DNA of 36,830 nucleotides from Deinococcus malanensis (GCF_014647655.1 NZ_BMPP01000001.1:1-36830), one strand, 5' to 3'; counted from the stretch's first letter, positions 9,592 through 20,375 are shown. Notes: generated by a model not told the origin, from the sequence alone. Numbers and translations are program-made.

Positions 9592-11331
9592 ATGAGGAAC
9601 ATCCTCACTTTCCCACTCTCTCTACTGTTACTCAGTGGGGGGTATGCGGGTGCACAGGCAACCCCTGGTGCCGCTACTCCCACCTTCGTCGCTCCAAAAG
9701 TGGACTGGCTCAAAGAGCTGCGGGTCCTGTCCGGCGTCTCAGTCGCGGACAACGGCGATCTCGTGTTCATGGGGTCAGACAACCGCATTCACCGCACTGA
9801 CTCACGCGGTGTGGAACTCTGGAACTTCGCAACCTCGGACATGGGCCGTTCCAGCCCGGTCATCACTCCCCAGGGCATGGTCATTGCCGGCTCATACGAC
9901 GATCATGTCTATGCGCTGGACGCGGCCGGCAAACAACTCTGGAAGGTGAAGCTTGACGGTGACATCTTTGCCACTCCCGCCCTGCGCGCCGATGGCAGCG
10001 TCATCGTGGCCACGGCCGCCGGGACCGTGTATGCGCTCTCGGCTCAGGGACAGACCCTCTGGAGCTACAAGGTGGGAGCCGGGGTCTTCAGCAGCCCGGC
10101 TGTGGCTGCCGACGGCACCATCTATTTCGGGGCCCAGAACAACCGCATGCACGCGCTGACCCCAGACGGACAGCTCAAGTGGAGCTTTGCGGCCGGGTCA
10201 CTGGTGTTCAGCAGCCCCGCGATCGACCGCAGCGGCAACATCTACTTCGGGTCCAGTGACCGCAAGATCTACGCCCTGGATCCGGCCGGGAATCTGCGCT
10301 GGACGGCCAAGACCTCACTGTTCGTGAATGCCAGCCCGATCGTCACCAGCGATGATCTGGTGGTCGTGGGCAGCTACGACGGCAAGGTGTACGCCATAAA
10401 TACCACCGGCGAGCCCGAATGGACGTACACGGCCGGCACCGGCATTGCTGCCCCCGCTGCACAGCTGAGCGACGGCACCATCGTTGTGGGCGACCTGGGC
10501 GGCACGTTGCACGCCATCGGTAAAGCCGGGCAGCCGCTGTGGACCATCAAGACGGGCAAGAAGATCGACACCGGTGTGGCGGTCAGTGACCAGGGCAACC
10601 TGTACTTCACCACCGAAGGCGGGGGCCTGAACGCCATCCTGAAGCAGCGGCCCCTGGCCGAGGGTCCCTGGACGACCTTCCGAGGAGTTCCTGCCGGCTG
10701 GGGCCGCGTCCTGACCCCGCAGGAAGCTCAGGCCCGCACCCAGGCCCGCCGCGCAGCCGCCACCGCCGCATTGGCAGCCCTGCCCAGCAACCGGCCCCAG
10801 ACGACTCCTCCGGTATCCTCGAGCCCCACGCCGTCCACTCCCACAGGAACAAGTTCGTCCCGTCCTGTAGCTCCGGCTCCAGCCAGCCCTGCACCGGTGA
10901 CTCAAGCTCCTGCCCCTCAAACTCCGGTGGCTCCGCCGGCCCCTGCGGCCACCCCTGAACAGCTGGCCGCCCGCGCCGCCGCTGCCGCCCGCGTGGCCGA
11001 TGGCCGCGTGTTTGTGCCGCTGCGCGAAGCTGCCGGCGCCCTAGGCCTGAATGTCAGCAGCCTGACCAACCGCAGTGCCACGGTACAGGTGGTGGCGGGT
11101 CCACATGATCTGACCGTGCGCACCTTCAACCGGATCCCCTATGTGCCGCTGGCCGCATTGAGTACGCTGCCCGGCACTACCGTGCAACTGCTGTCCAAAC
11201 CCGCCACTGGCATACGCCTGTCACGCGCCGGGCGCACCGTGACCTTCCCGCTGAACCTGCCCAAGCTGTTGCCCTTTGTGGCTCCCGCCGAGTACCCCAG
11301 CGTGCTGCAACCAACCGCCAGCCGTCCCTAG
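9592..11331 (+). CDS. Exported PQQ-like beta-propeller protein with C-terminal copper-amine-oxidase-N-like domain
   Basis: 579 residues. A signal peptide (1-22) is followed by a beta-propeller at about 35-350 built of PQQ-type blades: repeated patterns such as YALDAAGKQLWKVKLDGD, YALSAQGQTLWSYKVGAG and HALTPDGQLKWSFAAGS. A Pro/Ala/Ser/Thr linker covers about 380-455. The C-terminal part (about 465-560) begins VFVPLREAAGALG and has the strand pattern of the copper amine oxidase N-terminal-like domain, which in many bacteria is a cell-envelope binding module, not an oxidase. The protein probably acts outside the membrane, perhaps as a scaffold like BamB-type propellers; enzymatic use of PQQ is not shown. 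AAGGAG at 9575-9580 precedes the ATG by 11 bases. The gene is monocistronic with a strong terminator. Confidence 0.8.
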   Translation: MRNILTFPLSLLLLSGGYAGAQATPGAATPTFVAPKVDWLKELRVLSGVSVADNGDLVFMGSDNRIHRTDSRGVELWNFATSDMGRSSPVITPQGMVIAGSYDDHVYALDAAGKQLWKVKLDGDIFATPALRADGSVIVATAAGTVYALSAQGQTLWSYKVGAGVFSSPAVAADGTIYFGAQNNRMHALTPDGQLKWSFAAGSLVFSSPAIDRSGNIYFGSSDRKIYALDPAGNLRWTAKTSLFVNASPIVTSDDLVVVGSYDGKVYAINTTGEPEWTYTAGTGIAAPAAQLSDGTIVVGDLGGTLHAIGKAGQPLWTIKTGKKIDTGVAVSDQGNLYFTTEGGGLNAILKQRPLAEGPWTTFRGVPAGWGRVLTPQEAQARTQARRAAATAALAALPSNRPQTTPPVSSSPTPSTPTGTSSSRPVAPAPASPAPVTQAPAPQTPVAPPAPAATPEQLAARAAAAARVADGRVFVPLREAAGALGLNVSSLTNRSATVQVVAGPHDLTVRTFNRIPYVPLAALSTLPGTTVQLLSKPATGIRLSRAGRTVTFPLNLPKLLPFVAPAEYPSVLQPTASRP

Positions 11332-11371
11332 CTTTTCTGAGCCTCTCTGCGGCCGGCAACTCCACGACCTG

Positions 11372-11405
11372 AACAGAGGAAGGGCAACTGCCCTTCCTCT
11401 GTTTT
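11372..11405 (+). terminator. Intrinsic terminator after the propeller gene
   Basis: A 14-15 base perfect stem (11372-11386 with 11389-11403) and a very short loop, ending in TTTT (11402-11405). It lies 40 bases after the stop codon. Confidence 0.88.
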
Positions 11406-11699
11406 GGCCTTCCTGAGCTGTGCCTGGAGCGTGAGCGTTTCCTGCCAGGAACAGTTGCGTTGTCAATAAGTATGTTTTATAGAGTAAGACGCTTTTCAAA
11501 CCGATCTTTGGCAGCCACGGATACTCGTGCTGCGGTCGCGCTCCGGAGGCCCATCTGCGCGGGTGGCGGGCCCGTTTCGAACGGCCGGCTCGCTTCATTT
11601 CCCACAGCGTTTTGCGCTCCAGTCATGAGACTGCCTGCGGACACAGTTCCTGGAGAGATCGACCCAGTCCTGGAGAGATCGACCCCAGGCGGAGGAATC
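11406..11699 (+). other. Long leader/control region before the Old Yellow Enzyme gene
   Basis: About 294 bases without a convincing gene. It opens with an AT-rich patch (11455-11510) unusual for this genome, containing a candidate promoter TTGCGT (11455-11460), 17 bases, TATAGA (11478-11483). It also holds a small CCGTT/AACGG hairpin (11572-11584) and, close to the gene, a duplicated 18-base element (11648-11685). If that promoter is used, the mRNA has a leader of about 210 bases, in contrast to the leaderless genes nearby. Confidence 0.4.
11648..11685. repeat. Two direct copies of an 18-base element
   Basis: TCCTGGAGAGATCGACCC occurs at 11648-11665 and again at 11668-11685, a 20-base period, so copies face the same side of the helix about two turns apart. 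The second copy ends 14 bases before the ATG of the oxidoreductase, just before its Shine-Dalgarno. It could be a regulator site or a simple slippage duplication. Confidence 0.85.
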
Positions 11700-12791
11700 A
11701 TGAAACTACTTGAACCTATGCAGCTTGGCACGCTGACCCTTCCCAACCGGGTCATCATGGCACCCATGACCCGCAGCCGCGCTTTCGGCACGGTTCCGAC
11801 GCCGTTGATGGCCGAGTATTACGCTCAGCGCGCCACTGCCGGTCTGATCATTACCGAGGCTACCCAGGTTTCCCCGAGCGCACAGGGGTACCCCGACACC
11901 CCGGGGTTGCACACCCAGGAGCAGGTAGATGCCTGGCGTGCCGTCACTGACGCTGTTCACGCACAGGGTGGGCGCATCTTCGCGCAGATCTGGCACGTCG
12001 GGCGCATCTCCCACTCCTCGTATCTGGGCGGCAGTGCACCTCTGGCACCATCTGCCATTCGACCGGCCGGCCAGTTGTACACGCACGGGGGCATGGTGGC
12101 GTTTGAGACGCCACGGGCGCTGGAAACCAGTGAACTTCCAGGAATCGTCGAGGATTTCCGTCAGGCGGCGAAAAACGCACTGCAGGCCGGATTCGATGGC
12201 GTGGAAATTCACGGCGCCAACGGCTACCTGCTCAACCAGTTTCTGGAGACAGGTTCAAATCAGCGCACGGATGAATACGGAGGCAGTGCAGAGAACCGCG
12301 CGCGCCTGCTGCTGGAAGTCACTCAGGCGATCACCGATGCCATCGGCGCGGACCGTGTGGGCGTGCGCCTGTCCCCGGGCGGAACTTTCAACGACATGAG
12401 CGACGCCAACCCTATCGAGACCTACGGGTATGTGTCGGGCGCTCTTAACCGCTTTGGACTGGCTTACGTACACGTGGTGGAGACCTCACAGACCAATCCG
12501 CCGGAAGGCATGCAGGGGCAAAGTCCCACGGCGCTGGTCCGGCAGGGCTACCAGGGCACATTGATCAGTGCGGGGGGTTATGACCAGGAGTCAGCCGAGC
12601 GTGCCCTGCAGGCCGGACAGGCAGACGCCATAGCTTTTGCTCGTGCTTATATCGCCAACCCTGACCTAGTGGAACGCTTCAGGGCGAACGCGTCTCTCAA
12701 TGAGCTGGACCCGAAGACCATGTATGGCGGGACCGAGCAGGGTTACACGACGTATCCGAGCCTGCAGCAGGCTGTGGGCCTCGGCGATTGA
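11700..12791 (+). CDS. Old Yellow Enzyme family NADH:flavin oxidoreductase
   Basis: A 363-residue FMN-dependent TIM-barrel ene-reductase of the class I Old Yellow Enzyme type (NemA, PETN reductase, morphinone reductase). It reduces activated C=C bonds of enones, maleimides or nitro-compounds using NAD(P)H. Visible landmarks are the N-terminal LPNRVIMAPMTRSRA (T24 near FMN N5), QIWHVGRISH (95-104), the substrate pair H171/N174 in HGANGYLLNQF with Y176 as proton donor, then QRTDEYGGSAENR. The ATG at 11700 has a strong GGAGGA Shine-Dalgarno; longer in-frame extension upstream to 11460 lacks family similarity. The natural substrate is unknown; such enzymes are often induced by electrophiles, which would fit the special upstream region. 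Confidence 0.93.
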   Translation: MKLLEPMQLGTLTLPNRVIMAPMTRSRAFGTVPTPLMAEYYAQRATAGLIITEATQVSPSAQGYPDTPGLHTQEQVDAWRAVTDAVHAQGGRIFAQIWHVGRISHSSYLGGSAPLAPSAIRPAGQLYTHGGMVAFETPRALETSELPGIVEDFRQAAKNALQAGFDGVEIHGANGYLLNQFLETGSNQRTDEYGGSAENRARLLLEVTQAITDAIGADRVGVRLSPGGTFNDMSDANPIETYGYVSGALNRFGLAYVHVVETSQTNPPEGMQGQSPTALVRQGYQGTLISAGGYDQESAERALQAGQADAIAFARAYIANPDLVERFRANASLNELDPKTMYGGTEQGYTTYPSLQQAVGLGD

Positions 12792-12867
12792 CCGTGAGCT
12801 GATCTGTGGGCCAGAGGCCAGCCTCAGCGGAACAGGTCTGGTGTATGTGGCCACACCCACATCAAAG

Positions 12868-14640
<1,773 letters not shown>

Positions 14641-14693
14641 GCACCCCGGCCATACTGCGTCCCGGGTCCTACTTTCCTTCCCGGGTCCGGCAT

Positions 14694-14699
14694 TACCGT
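14694..14699 (+). promoter_or_regulatory. -10 box of the hemolysin III-family gene (leaderless type)
   Basis: TACCGT ends seven bases before a GTG at 14707, which argues for that start rather than the GTG at 14698, which overlaps the box. Confidence 0.5.
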
Positions 14700-14706
14700 G
14701 CGAGAT

Positions 14707-15351
14707 GTGAAACGGCTCCTGACAGCCCCGCGTGAGCCGGTCAACGCCCTGACCCATTGGGGTGGCGTCCTGGGCGCTCTGGTAACGGCCGGTCCGCTGC
14801 TGTGGTGGGCGCAGGGGCGTGGGCTGGCGCTGTGGCCTTTTGTGGTGTTCAGCCTGAGCATGCTGCTGCTGTACAGCGCCAGTGCCAGCTATCACTCGTT
14901 CCGCCCTAGCGCGCGCGGGCTGCTGTGGCTGCGCAAACTTGACCACGCCGGCATTTTTCTGCTGATCGCCGGAAGCTATACCCCGGTGGCCTACTTCGGC
15001 CTGGAAGGTGTCTGGCGCGGCGCAGTCCTGTGGGCGGTGTGGAGCATTGCCCTGGCAGGCGTGCTGCTGAAACTGCTGACCATGCGTCTGCCTCGCTGGG
15101 TCAGCACACTGCTGTATGTGGGGATGGGCTGGCTGGCCCTGGTGTTCCTGCCGCAGCTGAGCCACAACCTTCCAGCCTGTGCTCTGGGGTGGCTGGCGGC
15201 TGGTGGCCTGCTGTACACCCTGGGGGCTGTGGTCTACGGGACCCGGCGCTGGGACCCGCGTCCGGGCGTATTCGGCTTTCATGAGATCTGGCATCTGTTC
15301 GTGCTGGGAGGCACCGGCGCCCACATCGCCATGATGTTTCATCTGCGCTGA
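14707..15351 (+). CDS. trhA: Hemolysin III / TrhA-family membrane protein
   Basis: A 214-residue integral membrane protein with about seven transmembrane helices, in the hemolysin III/PAQR (CREST) superfamily. Landmarks are the N-terminal [12 protein letters not shown], the SASYHSF motif near the end of helix 2, the [16 protein letters not shown] segment and the C-terminal [15 protein letters not shown]. The conserved Ser, His and Asp residues are those that bind zinc in PAQR proteins, so the metal site looks intact. Some members have been linked to membrane-fluidity homeostasis; the name hemolysin is historical. The start is a GTG. It is followed by a strong shared terminator. Confidence 0.88.
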   Translation: MKRLLTAPREPVNALTHWGGVLGALVTAGPLLWWAQGRGLALWPFVVFSLSMLLLYSASASYHSFRPSARGLLWLRKLDHAGIFLLIAGSYTPVAYFGLEGVWRGAVLWAVWSIALAGVLLKLLTMRLPRWVSTLLYVGMGWLALVFLPQLSHNLPACALGWLAAGGLLYTLGAVVYGTRRWDPRPGVFGFHEIWHLFVLGGTGAHIAMMFHLR

Positions 15352-15356
15352 GCAGG

Positions 15357-15391
15357 AAAAAGCCCCCGCCGCGCCAGGCAGGGGCTTTTTT
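15357..15391. terminator. Bidirectional terminator between trhA and the M50 protease gene
   Basis: AAAAAGCCCC (15357-15366) pairs with GGGGCTTTTT (15381-15390), with an inner GCC/GGC extension. It has T-runs on both strands and serves two convergent genes. Confidence 0.9.
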
Positions 15392-15405
15392 AAGGCCGGG
15401 TTCGA

Positions 15406-16020
15406 TCAGGCAAAACCCACGAACCCCAGCACCCACCCACGTACGGTGCCGATCAGCTGACCAATCGGTTCCTGTGCCAGGAAAATGAAGCCCATCACCA
15501 GCAGGAAGCTGAAGGGCATGGCCTCGAACTGCGCGAGGCTGCGGCCCAGGCTGGGCACCAGCGCACCCAGGATGCGGCTGCCGTCCAGCAGAGGAATGGG
15601 AATCAGGTTGAAAATGGCCAGGACGACGTTGATCGTCAGCACCGTCAGCAGGACAGTCAGTGTGAGGTCCGTGGGAGGCACGACCTTCAGCAGCAGTGCC
15701 GAGACCAGCGCGATCAGCAGGTTGCTGATCGGCCCGGCGGCCGAGACCCACAGGGTGCCCCAGCGTCCAAGATTCATCGGGTTGATAGGCACAGGCTTGG
15801 CAAAACCGAAGCCAACCAGCAGCAGCAGCAGGGTGCCCAGCGGGTCCAGATGTTTCACAGGGTTGAGGGTCACGCGGCCATAACGGCGCGGGGTGGGGTC
15901 GCCCAATCGGTCGGCGGTCCAGGCGTGGGCAAACTCGTGGATGGCCAGAGAGAGCACCAACGCGGCAGCGATGATCACAAACGCCGTGGGGTTGCTGGTC
16001 AGCAGGTTGATGAGGCCCAT
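15406..16020 (-). CDS. Site-2-protease family (M50) membrane metalloprotease
   Basis: A compact 204-residue polytopic membrane protein. The zinc motif HEFAH is at residues 28-32 in the first helix. AKPVPINP follows the second segment, and the third metal ligand is in [13 protein letters not shown] (N-x-x-P...LDG motif). No PDZ domain is present, so it belongs to the short group III S2P-like family common in bacteria and archaea. These cleave substrates within the membrane; the target here is unknown. TAGAAT at 16030-16035 lies nine bases before the ATG. The tRNA nucleotidyltransferase gene ends 31 bases upstream on the same strand, so read-through is possible. Confidence 0.9.
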   Translation of the reverse strand: MGLINLLTSNPTAFVIIAAALVLSLAIHEFAHAWTADRLGDPTPRRYGRVTLNPVKHLDPLGTLLLLLVGFGFAKPVPINPMNLGRWGTLWVSAAGPISNLLIALVSALLLKVVPPTDLTLTVLLTVLTINVVLAIFNLIPIPLLDGSRILGALVPSLGRSLAQFEAMPFSFLLVMGFIFLAQEPIGQLIGTVRGWVLGFVGFA

Positions 16021-16029
16021 ATGCGCCGC

Positions 16030-16035
16030 ATTCTA
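16030..16035 (-). promoter_or_regulatory. -10 box of the M50 protease gene
   Basis: TAGAAT on the minus strand, nine bases before the ATG at 16020. It lies in the gap after the upstream gene. Confidence 0.45.
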
Positions 16036-16051
16036 CGGGGCGCCGCCCGGG

Positions 16052-17170
16052 TCATCTGGCCGCCAGATACCTTTGGAGTGCCGCACGTTCCTCGTCGGCC
16101 GAGCGCACCTGTCCTGCCTGCCGCAGCTGCGCCAGGTGGCTCAGGGCCTCACCCACGGCCTTCCCCGGGGCCACCCCCAGGGCCACGACGTCCCGTCCGG
16201 TCAGGGGAGGGTAGCTGTCCGGGCGCAGCAGCCGGCGCAGGATCACTTCTGGTGTGTCTTCCGGGTAGTAGGTGTCGGACCGCGCCCGGGCGAGCAGAGC
16301 GCCCGGGCGTTCTCCCAGGCCCAGGCGGGCGGCGAGGGCAGCCGGTTCGTCACTGGCCGAGAGCACGGCCGCCGCATAGACCAGCCACGGCACCTGGAGC
16401 CCCGACTCCTGAAGGGAGTCCAGCGCTTCGAGCACATTCAGGCCAGGCAACAGATCGGCGGCACCCCACTGCTGAAGCTTTTGGGCGGCCCGCCCCGGTC
16501 TGGGCTCCTGCAGCAACAGTTTGAGTTCGGCCCACAGCCGCGGCGTATGGGGGGCCATCCGCCGGGCGTCCGGAACCTGTTGCAGCAACTGCGGACTGGC
16601 GTCCAGGTCAAGCCGGGCAGCCAGCCGCGCCCCACGTACCAGCCGGCTGGCATCCTCGTGCAGGGAAGCGCCGTGCAGGGGGCGCAGCTGCCGCACCTCA
16701 AGGTCCCTCAGCCCGCTGACCTCATCCAGAAAGGCCGGCTCACTGTCTGGCCGCACCAGCAGGGCCAGGGCATTCAGGCTGAAGTCACGCCGGCGCAGGT
16801 CGTCGGCCAGGGTCCCTGGGTGCGGCACAGGGTTGGTCCCTGGTTCCGGATACGTTTCGCGCCTGGCCTGCACCAGATCGGCTGACCGGCCATCCGGAAG
16901 ACTCAGCGTGGCGTTCTGGAAAGCAGGATGAAAGGTCAAAGGCAGGCCTGTCTTCTCAGCTACCTTTAGCACCGGTGTCCCCTCCACGACCACATCCAGG
17001 TCCAGAGGCGTATGGCCCAGCAGGGCGTCGCGGACGGCGCCACCGACCAGGGCTATGCGGCCACCCTCTGCGAATGTGGCCAGCTGCATCAGCCACGCCC
17101 GGTCGTGCGGCTGCAGCCGACGCCAGACTGCCGATGCCGGCGCTGTTGTCACCAGTTCACCCGGGTTCAC
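16052..17170 (-). CDS. tRNA nucleotidyltransferase (CCA-, CC- or A-adding enzyme)
   Basis: A 372-residue class II nucleotidyltransferase of the CCA-enzyme/poly(A) polymerase family. The head carries [11 protein letters not shown] (GGAVRD 43-48), the metal-binding DLDV (D57, D59) and RRDFSLNA (127-134); a helical neck and body follow ([18 protein letters not shown]). In D. radiodurans CCA addition is split between separate CC-adding and A-adding enzymes of this family, so this may be one of the two; sequence reading alone does not decide which. The start GTG (17168-17170) overlaps the stop of the HtrA gene by four bases (GTGA), so translation is coupled. The tRNA-Gly in this window lacks an encoded CCA and would depend on this activity. 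Confidence 0.9.
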   Translation of the reverse strand: MNPGELVTTAPASAVWRRLQPHDRAWLMQLATFAEGGRIALVGGAVRDALLGHTPLDLDVVVEGTPVLKVAEKTGLPLTFHPAFQNATLSLPDGRSADLVQARRETYPEPGTNPVPHPGTLADDLRRRDFSLNALALLVRPDSEPAFLDEVSGLRDLEVRQLRPLHGASLHEDASRLVRGARLAARLDLDASPQLLQQVPDARRMAPHTPRLWAELKLLLQEPRPGRAAQKLQQWGAADLLPGLNVLEALDSLQESGLQVPWLVYAAAVLSASDEPAALAARLGLGERPGALLARARSDTYYPEDTPEVILRRLLRPDSYPPLTGRDVVALGVAPGKAVGEALSHLAQLRQAGQVRSADEERAALQRYLAAR

Positions 17171-18420
17171 TCGAAGGCACTGGCGTCCAGTGTGACCTTC
17201 ACTTCACGCCGCTCGCCGCCGCGTACCACCTGCAACTTCACCTGATCGCCTTCCTGTTTGTCCAGCAGGGCAGACTGCAGGTCCTCCAGCGCGTCCACGA
17301 CCTTTCCGTCAGCCTGCACGATCACGTCACTGCCCAGCGCGATTTCTCCACCCCGGAAGGCCTGGGTCTGTCGCGCGCCGCGCAGACCGGCGCGGGCGGC
17401 AGGCGAGCCAGGGGCAACCTCGCCTATCACCAGCCCTGTTTCCGGCAGATCCAGGTCCTGTTTGGCACTGCTGCTCAGCGCGCTCAGGCCGGCTGCAACG
17501 GCTCCCTGCGCGCTCTGTACGATCAAGCCGGCGCTCACGCCCAGCCGAGGAGCGCTGACGACACCTCCCCCTGCCTGCTGCAGCCGTGGCAGAAGATTTC
17601 TGGCCGCGTTGACCGGAATGGCAAAGCCCACCCCGGCGTTTTGTCCCACCCCTCCAGCCTGGACCCCGGGGCTGATTATCTGCGTATTGATGCCGATCAC
17701 CTTGCCCGAACTGTCCAGCAGTGGGCCACCACTGTTCCCGGGGTTGATGGCCGCGTCGGTCTGAATGGCCCGCTGCATGATGCCCTCGCCCGCGCCGTTA
17801 AACCCAATCGGAATGGTGCGCGCGGTGCTGCTGACAATGCCCTCAGTGACGCTGAAGTCCAGTCCGAACGGAGCTCCCATGGCCACCGCCTTTTGCCCCA
17901 CGGCCAGGGTGTCACTGTTTCCCAGGGGGATCGGGGTAATCAGCTTGGGGTCCAGCTTCTCGGCGCGCAGCAGGGCCAGATCGTACTGCGGTGCCAGACC
18001 AATCACGCGGGCAGGTACGCTCTCCTCACGGCCCATCAGGCGGATGGTGATGCGCTCAGCCGCACCGGTCGGGCTCTGGGCCGCGATCACGTGGTAGTTG
18101 GTCAGGATGTCCCCGGCCTTGTTGACAAAAAAGCCGCTGCCGATGCCCTGCTGTACCTGCGTTTCCGGATCTCCACCGAACATCCAGCCCATGGGGTCCT
18201 GACGAACCACCTGCTGCTCGGTGCTGATAAAGACCAGCCCCGGCTCATAGCGTCGCACGATGCTCATGGTGTTCTGCTCGTTCTCAAGCCGTGCCGCGCG
18301 TTCGGCCTGCGGCACGTCGGCGGGCTGCGCCGTCCCCGGCGGCACCTGGTCACGCAGGAGCGTGGCACCCAGCCCCAGGCCGACCAGCACCAGTGTCGTG
18401 GCAAACAGGGGTCGTTTCAT
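17167..18420 (-). CDS. HtrA/DegP-type serine protease with C-terminal PDZ domain
   Basis: A 417-residue envelope protease and chaperone of the HtrA family. An N-terminal hydrophobic segment (about 5-22) acts as signal peptide or membrane anchor. The trypsin-like domain has the full triad: H110 (TNYHVI), D147 (YDLALLR) and S230 (NPGNSGGPL). A single PDZ domain covers about 290-410, ending in [31 protein letters not shown] strands. This is the one-PDZ DegS/HtrA layout, with quality-control or regulatory cleavage outside the cytoplasm expected. The ATG at 18420 lies six bases after GATAAT (18427-18432). Its stop overlaps the start of the tRNA nucleotidyltransferase, an operon of unrelated functions. 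Confidence 0.93.
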   Translation of the reverse strand: MKRPLFATTLVLVGLGLGATLLRDQVPPGTAQPADVPQAERAARLENEQNTMSIVRRYEPGLVFISTEQQVVRQDPMGWMFGGDPETQVQQGIGSGFFVNKAGDILTNYHVIAAQSPTGAAERITIRLMGREESVPARVIGLAPQYDLALLRAEKLDPKLITPIPLGNSDTLAVGQKAVAMGAPFGLDFSVTEGIVSSTARTIPIGFNGAGEGIMQRAIQTDAAINPGNSGGPLLDSSGKVIGINTQIISPGVQAGGVGQNAGVGFAIPVNAARNLLPRLQQAGGGVVSAPRLGVSAGLIVQSAQGAVAAGLSALSSSAKQDLDLPETGLVIGEVAPGSPAARAGLRGARQTQAFRGGEIALGSDVIVQADGKVVDALEDLQSALLDKQEGDQVKLQVVRGGERREVKVTLDASAFE

Positions 18421-18426
18421 GACTGC

Positions 18427-18432
18427 ATTATC
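18427..18432 (-). promoter_or_regulatory. -10 box of the HtrA gene
   Basis: GATAAT on the minus strand, six bases before the ATG at 18420; one mismatch to TATAAT. It is consistent with a leaderless start. Confidence 0.5.
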
Positions 18433-18661
18433 CGGCTGCGGCCAGGCTGCCGTAGGGGCAGGGTCCGGTCATGATGGAAGCTTCAAGCATCGGCCTTGGG
18501 TAAGGGTCGCTGCAGGAGACTTTCCACAGAAGAAGAGTCGTCTTTGCTGACTGGCCATCGCTGCCGTAGCAGCCCAGCCCCGGAACCACGGAGGAAGCTC
18601 TGGATCCGGTCAGTGAGTCTCGTAACTCCCAGGGCCCTTCCCCGGCTGAACGTGCCGGCGA

Positions 18662-19366
18662 TTAGACTAGCGCAGTGTGACTCTGTGGTGTCTGAGGCCC
18701 GGGGACCCGGTCGAAGCGACCCCTGCTCAGCCGCCAGGACACCTGTGCCCACTGCGCAACAGCCAGTTGCTCCCACATTTCCTCTTCAGCAAACGGCTGT
18801 CTCCTGTGGTAAGGCAGCTGACGGTCCATGGCGTCCAGCACCTCGATAGCAGTAGCGGCACGCAGCCACCGGACCTTGCGCTGAGGTGGTCCGTCCATGG
18901 GGGGCTGATTGGTGATTCCGTAGAACACCGCACCGGCGTCCCAGGCACCCACCGAGGTGTAGGTTTGAAATCCTCCAGCGGTCTTGCGCGCGCACCCCAC
19001 AAAAGCCACCAGGTGCCGTGACGGATGGCGCAGATGCATAGCGGCAACCGCGTTGACACCTTTTACGACGCTCTGGCGGTCGGTGGAGCAGGCAACCCTC
19101 TCAAAGCCGAGCGCCTGCAGATCGGTTTCTACCGTGCGCAGTTCAGCCAGCAGGTCTGGTTCGAGGGTGGACTCGTCCACAACCTGCTCGCGCAGGTCGG
19201 CAGGGAAATAGCTGAGGCTTTCATCCCGGTGCGAAGGCCCCAGCTTCAGCAACGGCCAGATCATCAGGGCTGTTCCCAGACTGGTCATACGGACCGCCTC
19301 GTTCCAGCCAAGCTTGCGGTAGTTCGTGCGGACGTAAAGCGACACGGGACCGTTCTCAAGCGTCAT
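18662..19366 (-). CDS. Hypothetical protein, unrecognised
   Basis: A 234-residue reading frame I do not recognise. It has no signal peptide. One hydrophobic stretch (about residues 28-42, TSLGTALMIWPLLKLG) is too short to be sure of a membrane helix. The middle is acidic (LEPDLLAELRTVETDLQALGFERVACSTDRQ), followed by an alternating strand-like region (HLVAFVGCARKTAGGFQTYTSVGAWDAGAVFYGIT) and a basic tail. Codon use is like the neighbours but slightly less GC-biased at third positions. TAGACT at 19372-19377 lies five bases before the ATG, which supports expression. About 240 bases without a visible gene separate it from HtrA downstream. Confidence 0.6.
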   Translation of the reverse strand: MTLENGPVSLYVRTNYRKLGWNEAVRMTSLGTALMIWPLLKLGPSHRDESLSYFPADLREQVVDESTLEPDLLAELRTVETDLQALGFERVACSTDRQSVVKGVNAVAAMHLRHPSRHLVAFVGCARKTAGGFQTYTSVGAWDAGAVFYGITNQPPMDGPPQRKVRWLRAATAIEVLDAMDRQLPYHRRQPFAEEEMWEQLAVAQWAQVSWRLSRGRFDRVPGPQTPQSHTALV

Positions 19367-19371
19367 GCCGC

Positions 19372-19377
19372 AGTCTA
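19372..19377 (-). promoter_or_regulatory. -10 box of the unrecognised gene (leaderless type)
   Basis: TAGACT on the minus strand, five bases before the ATG at 19366. The sequence beside it is locally AT-rich. Confidence 0.5.
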
Positions 19378-19460
19378 AATGAGAAAGGTAAGGAAAGATG
19401 CAAGAAATGCGGGAAGTCTCACGCGGCCATTTGTTTCGTGCCGGAACGCGTGCGGTCTGC

Positions 19461-20369
19461 TCAGGCCTGGGCGCGTTCGATCTGGGCGTCTATGGCAGCG
19501 ATCTCGGCCGGCGTGATGTGATAGGTCTCGCTGCACCAGTGGCAGTGCACGCCCTGGCCCCCAGCGTCGATCATCTCCTGCCGCTCGTCGGCATTGAAGA
19601 ACCGCAGGCTGTCGCTGGCGCGCTGCCGGGTGCAGCGGCACTGGAAGGCCGCCGGCTGGGCTTCGGTTGCCAGGGTCAGGTCCAGACCGGCGGTCAGCGC
19701 CGCCATAGCTTCCATCAGGCTGCCCCGGCGCAGATGATCGGTGATCTGTCCGAAAGCGCGGATATTGGCCTCCAGGCGTGCCAGGGTTTCGTCGCTGACA
19801 CCGGGCATGGCCTGAATCAGCACTCCGCCGGCGCGGTGGACCCGCCCACCTTCCTCGTAAACGCCCAGCAGGGCGGCGTTGGGAATCTGTTCCGAGACGC
19901 CCAGGTAGGTGCTGACGTCCTCCGCGATCTCACCGCTGATCAGATGCACACTGCCGGTGTAGGGCTCACCGTTGTCGAGCAGACGGGTGACTTCCAGTTC
20001 GCCGTCGGTCCCGACCAGACCGCTGACATCCAGTTTGCCGTCACTTTCACGCAGCGGCAGATCGGCCTCGGGTCGGCCCACATATCCGCGGACGCGGCCG
20101 TCCACGCTGCCCTCAGCGACCATCAGGCCTACCGGACCGCCGCCGTGCACCCGTACGGTCACCCGGCTGTCGCTGCGCTTGCCCAGCACCGTGGCCAGCA
20201 GGGCAGACGCCGTCATGGTCCGGCCCAGCGCTGCGGTGGCTGTTTTGCTCAGACCGTGGCGCAGCCGGGCGTCCTCTACGATTCGTGTTGCGTCCATCCC
20301 TACCAGACGCAGGGTATTTCCGGCTGCGGTGCCCCGCAGAACAAAGGAAGCAGGAAGGGCGTCAGTCAT
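19461..20369 (-). CDS. hslO: Redox-regulated molecular chaperone Hsp33
   Basis: Hsp33 is a cytoplasmic holdase switched on by oxidation: zinc is lost and disulfides form when peroxide or bleach meets heat. The 302-residue product has the usual N-terminal chaperone domain (about 1-180) and a C-terminal zinc switch with C244-x-C246 and C276-x-x-C279 (CRC and CHWC), all four cysteines present. The ATG at 20369 is six bases after TAGGGT (20376-20381). It is a single-gene unit. A redox-controlled chaperone suits an oxidation-tolerant organism, although Hsp33 is widespread. Confidence 0.95.
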   Translation of the reverse strand: MTDALPASFVLRGTAAGNTLRLVGMDATRIVEDARLRHGLSKTATAALGRTMTASALLATVLGKRSDSRVTVRVHGGGPVGLMVAEGSVDGRVRGYVGRPEADLPLRESDGKLDVSGLVGTDGELEVTRLLDNGEPYTGSVHLISGEIAEDVSTYLGVSEQIPNAALLGVYEEGGRVHRAGGVLIQAMPGVSDETLARLEANIRAFGQITDHLRRGSLMEAMAALTAGLDLTLATEAQPAAFQCRCTRQRASDSLRFFNADERQEMIDAGGQGVHCHWCSETYHITPAEIAAIDAQIERAQA

Positions 20370-20375
20370 TAGGAA

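Noticed and set aside
14664..14686. Two CCCGGG palindromes before trhA that could form a hairpin
   Set aside because: The palindrome is only six bases, the 13-base loop is long and there is no T-run; such pairs are common at this GC content.
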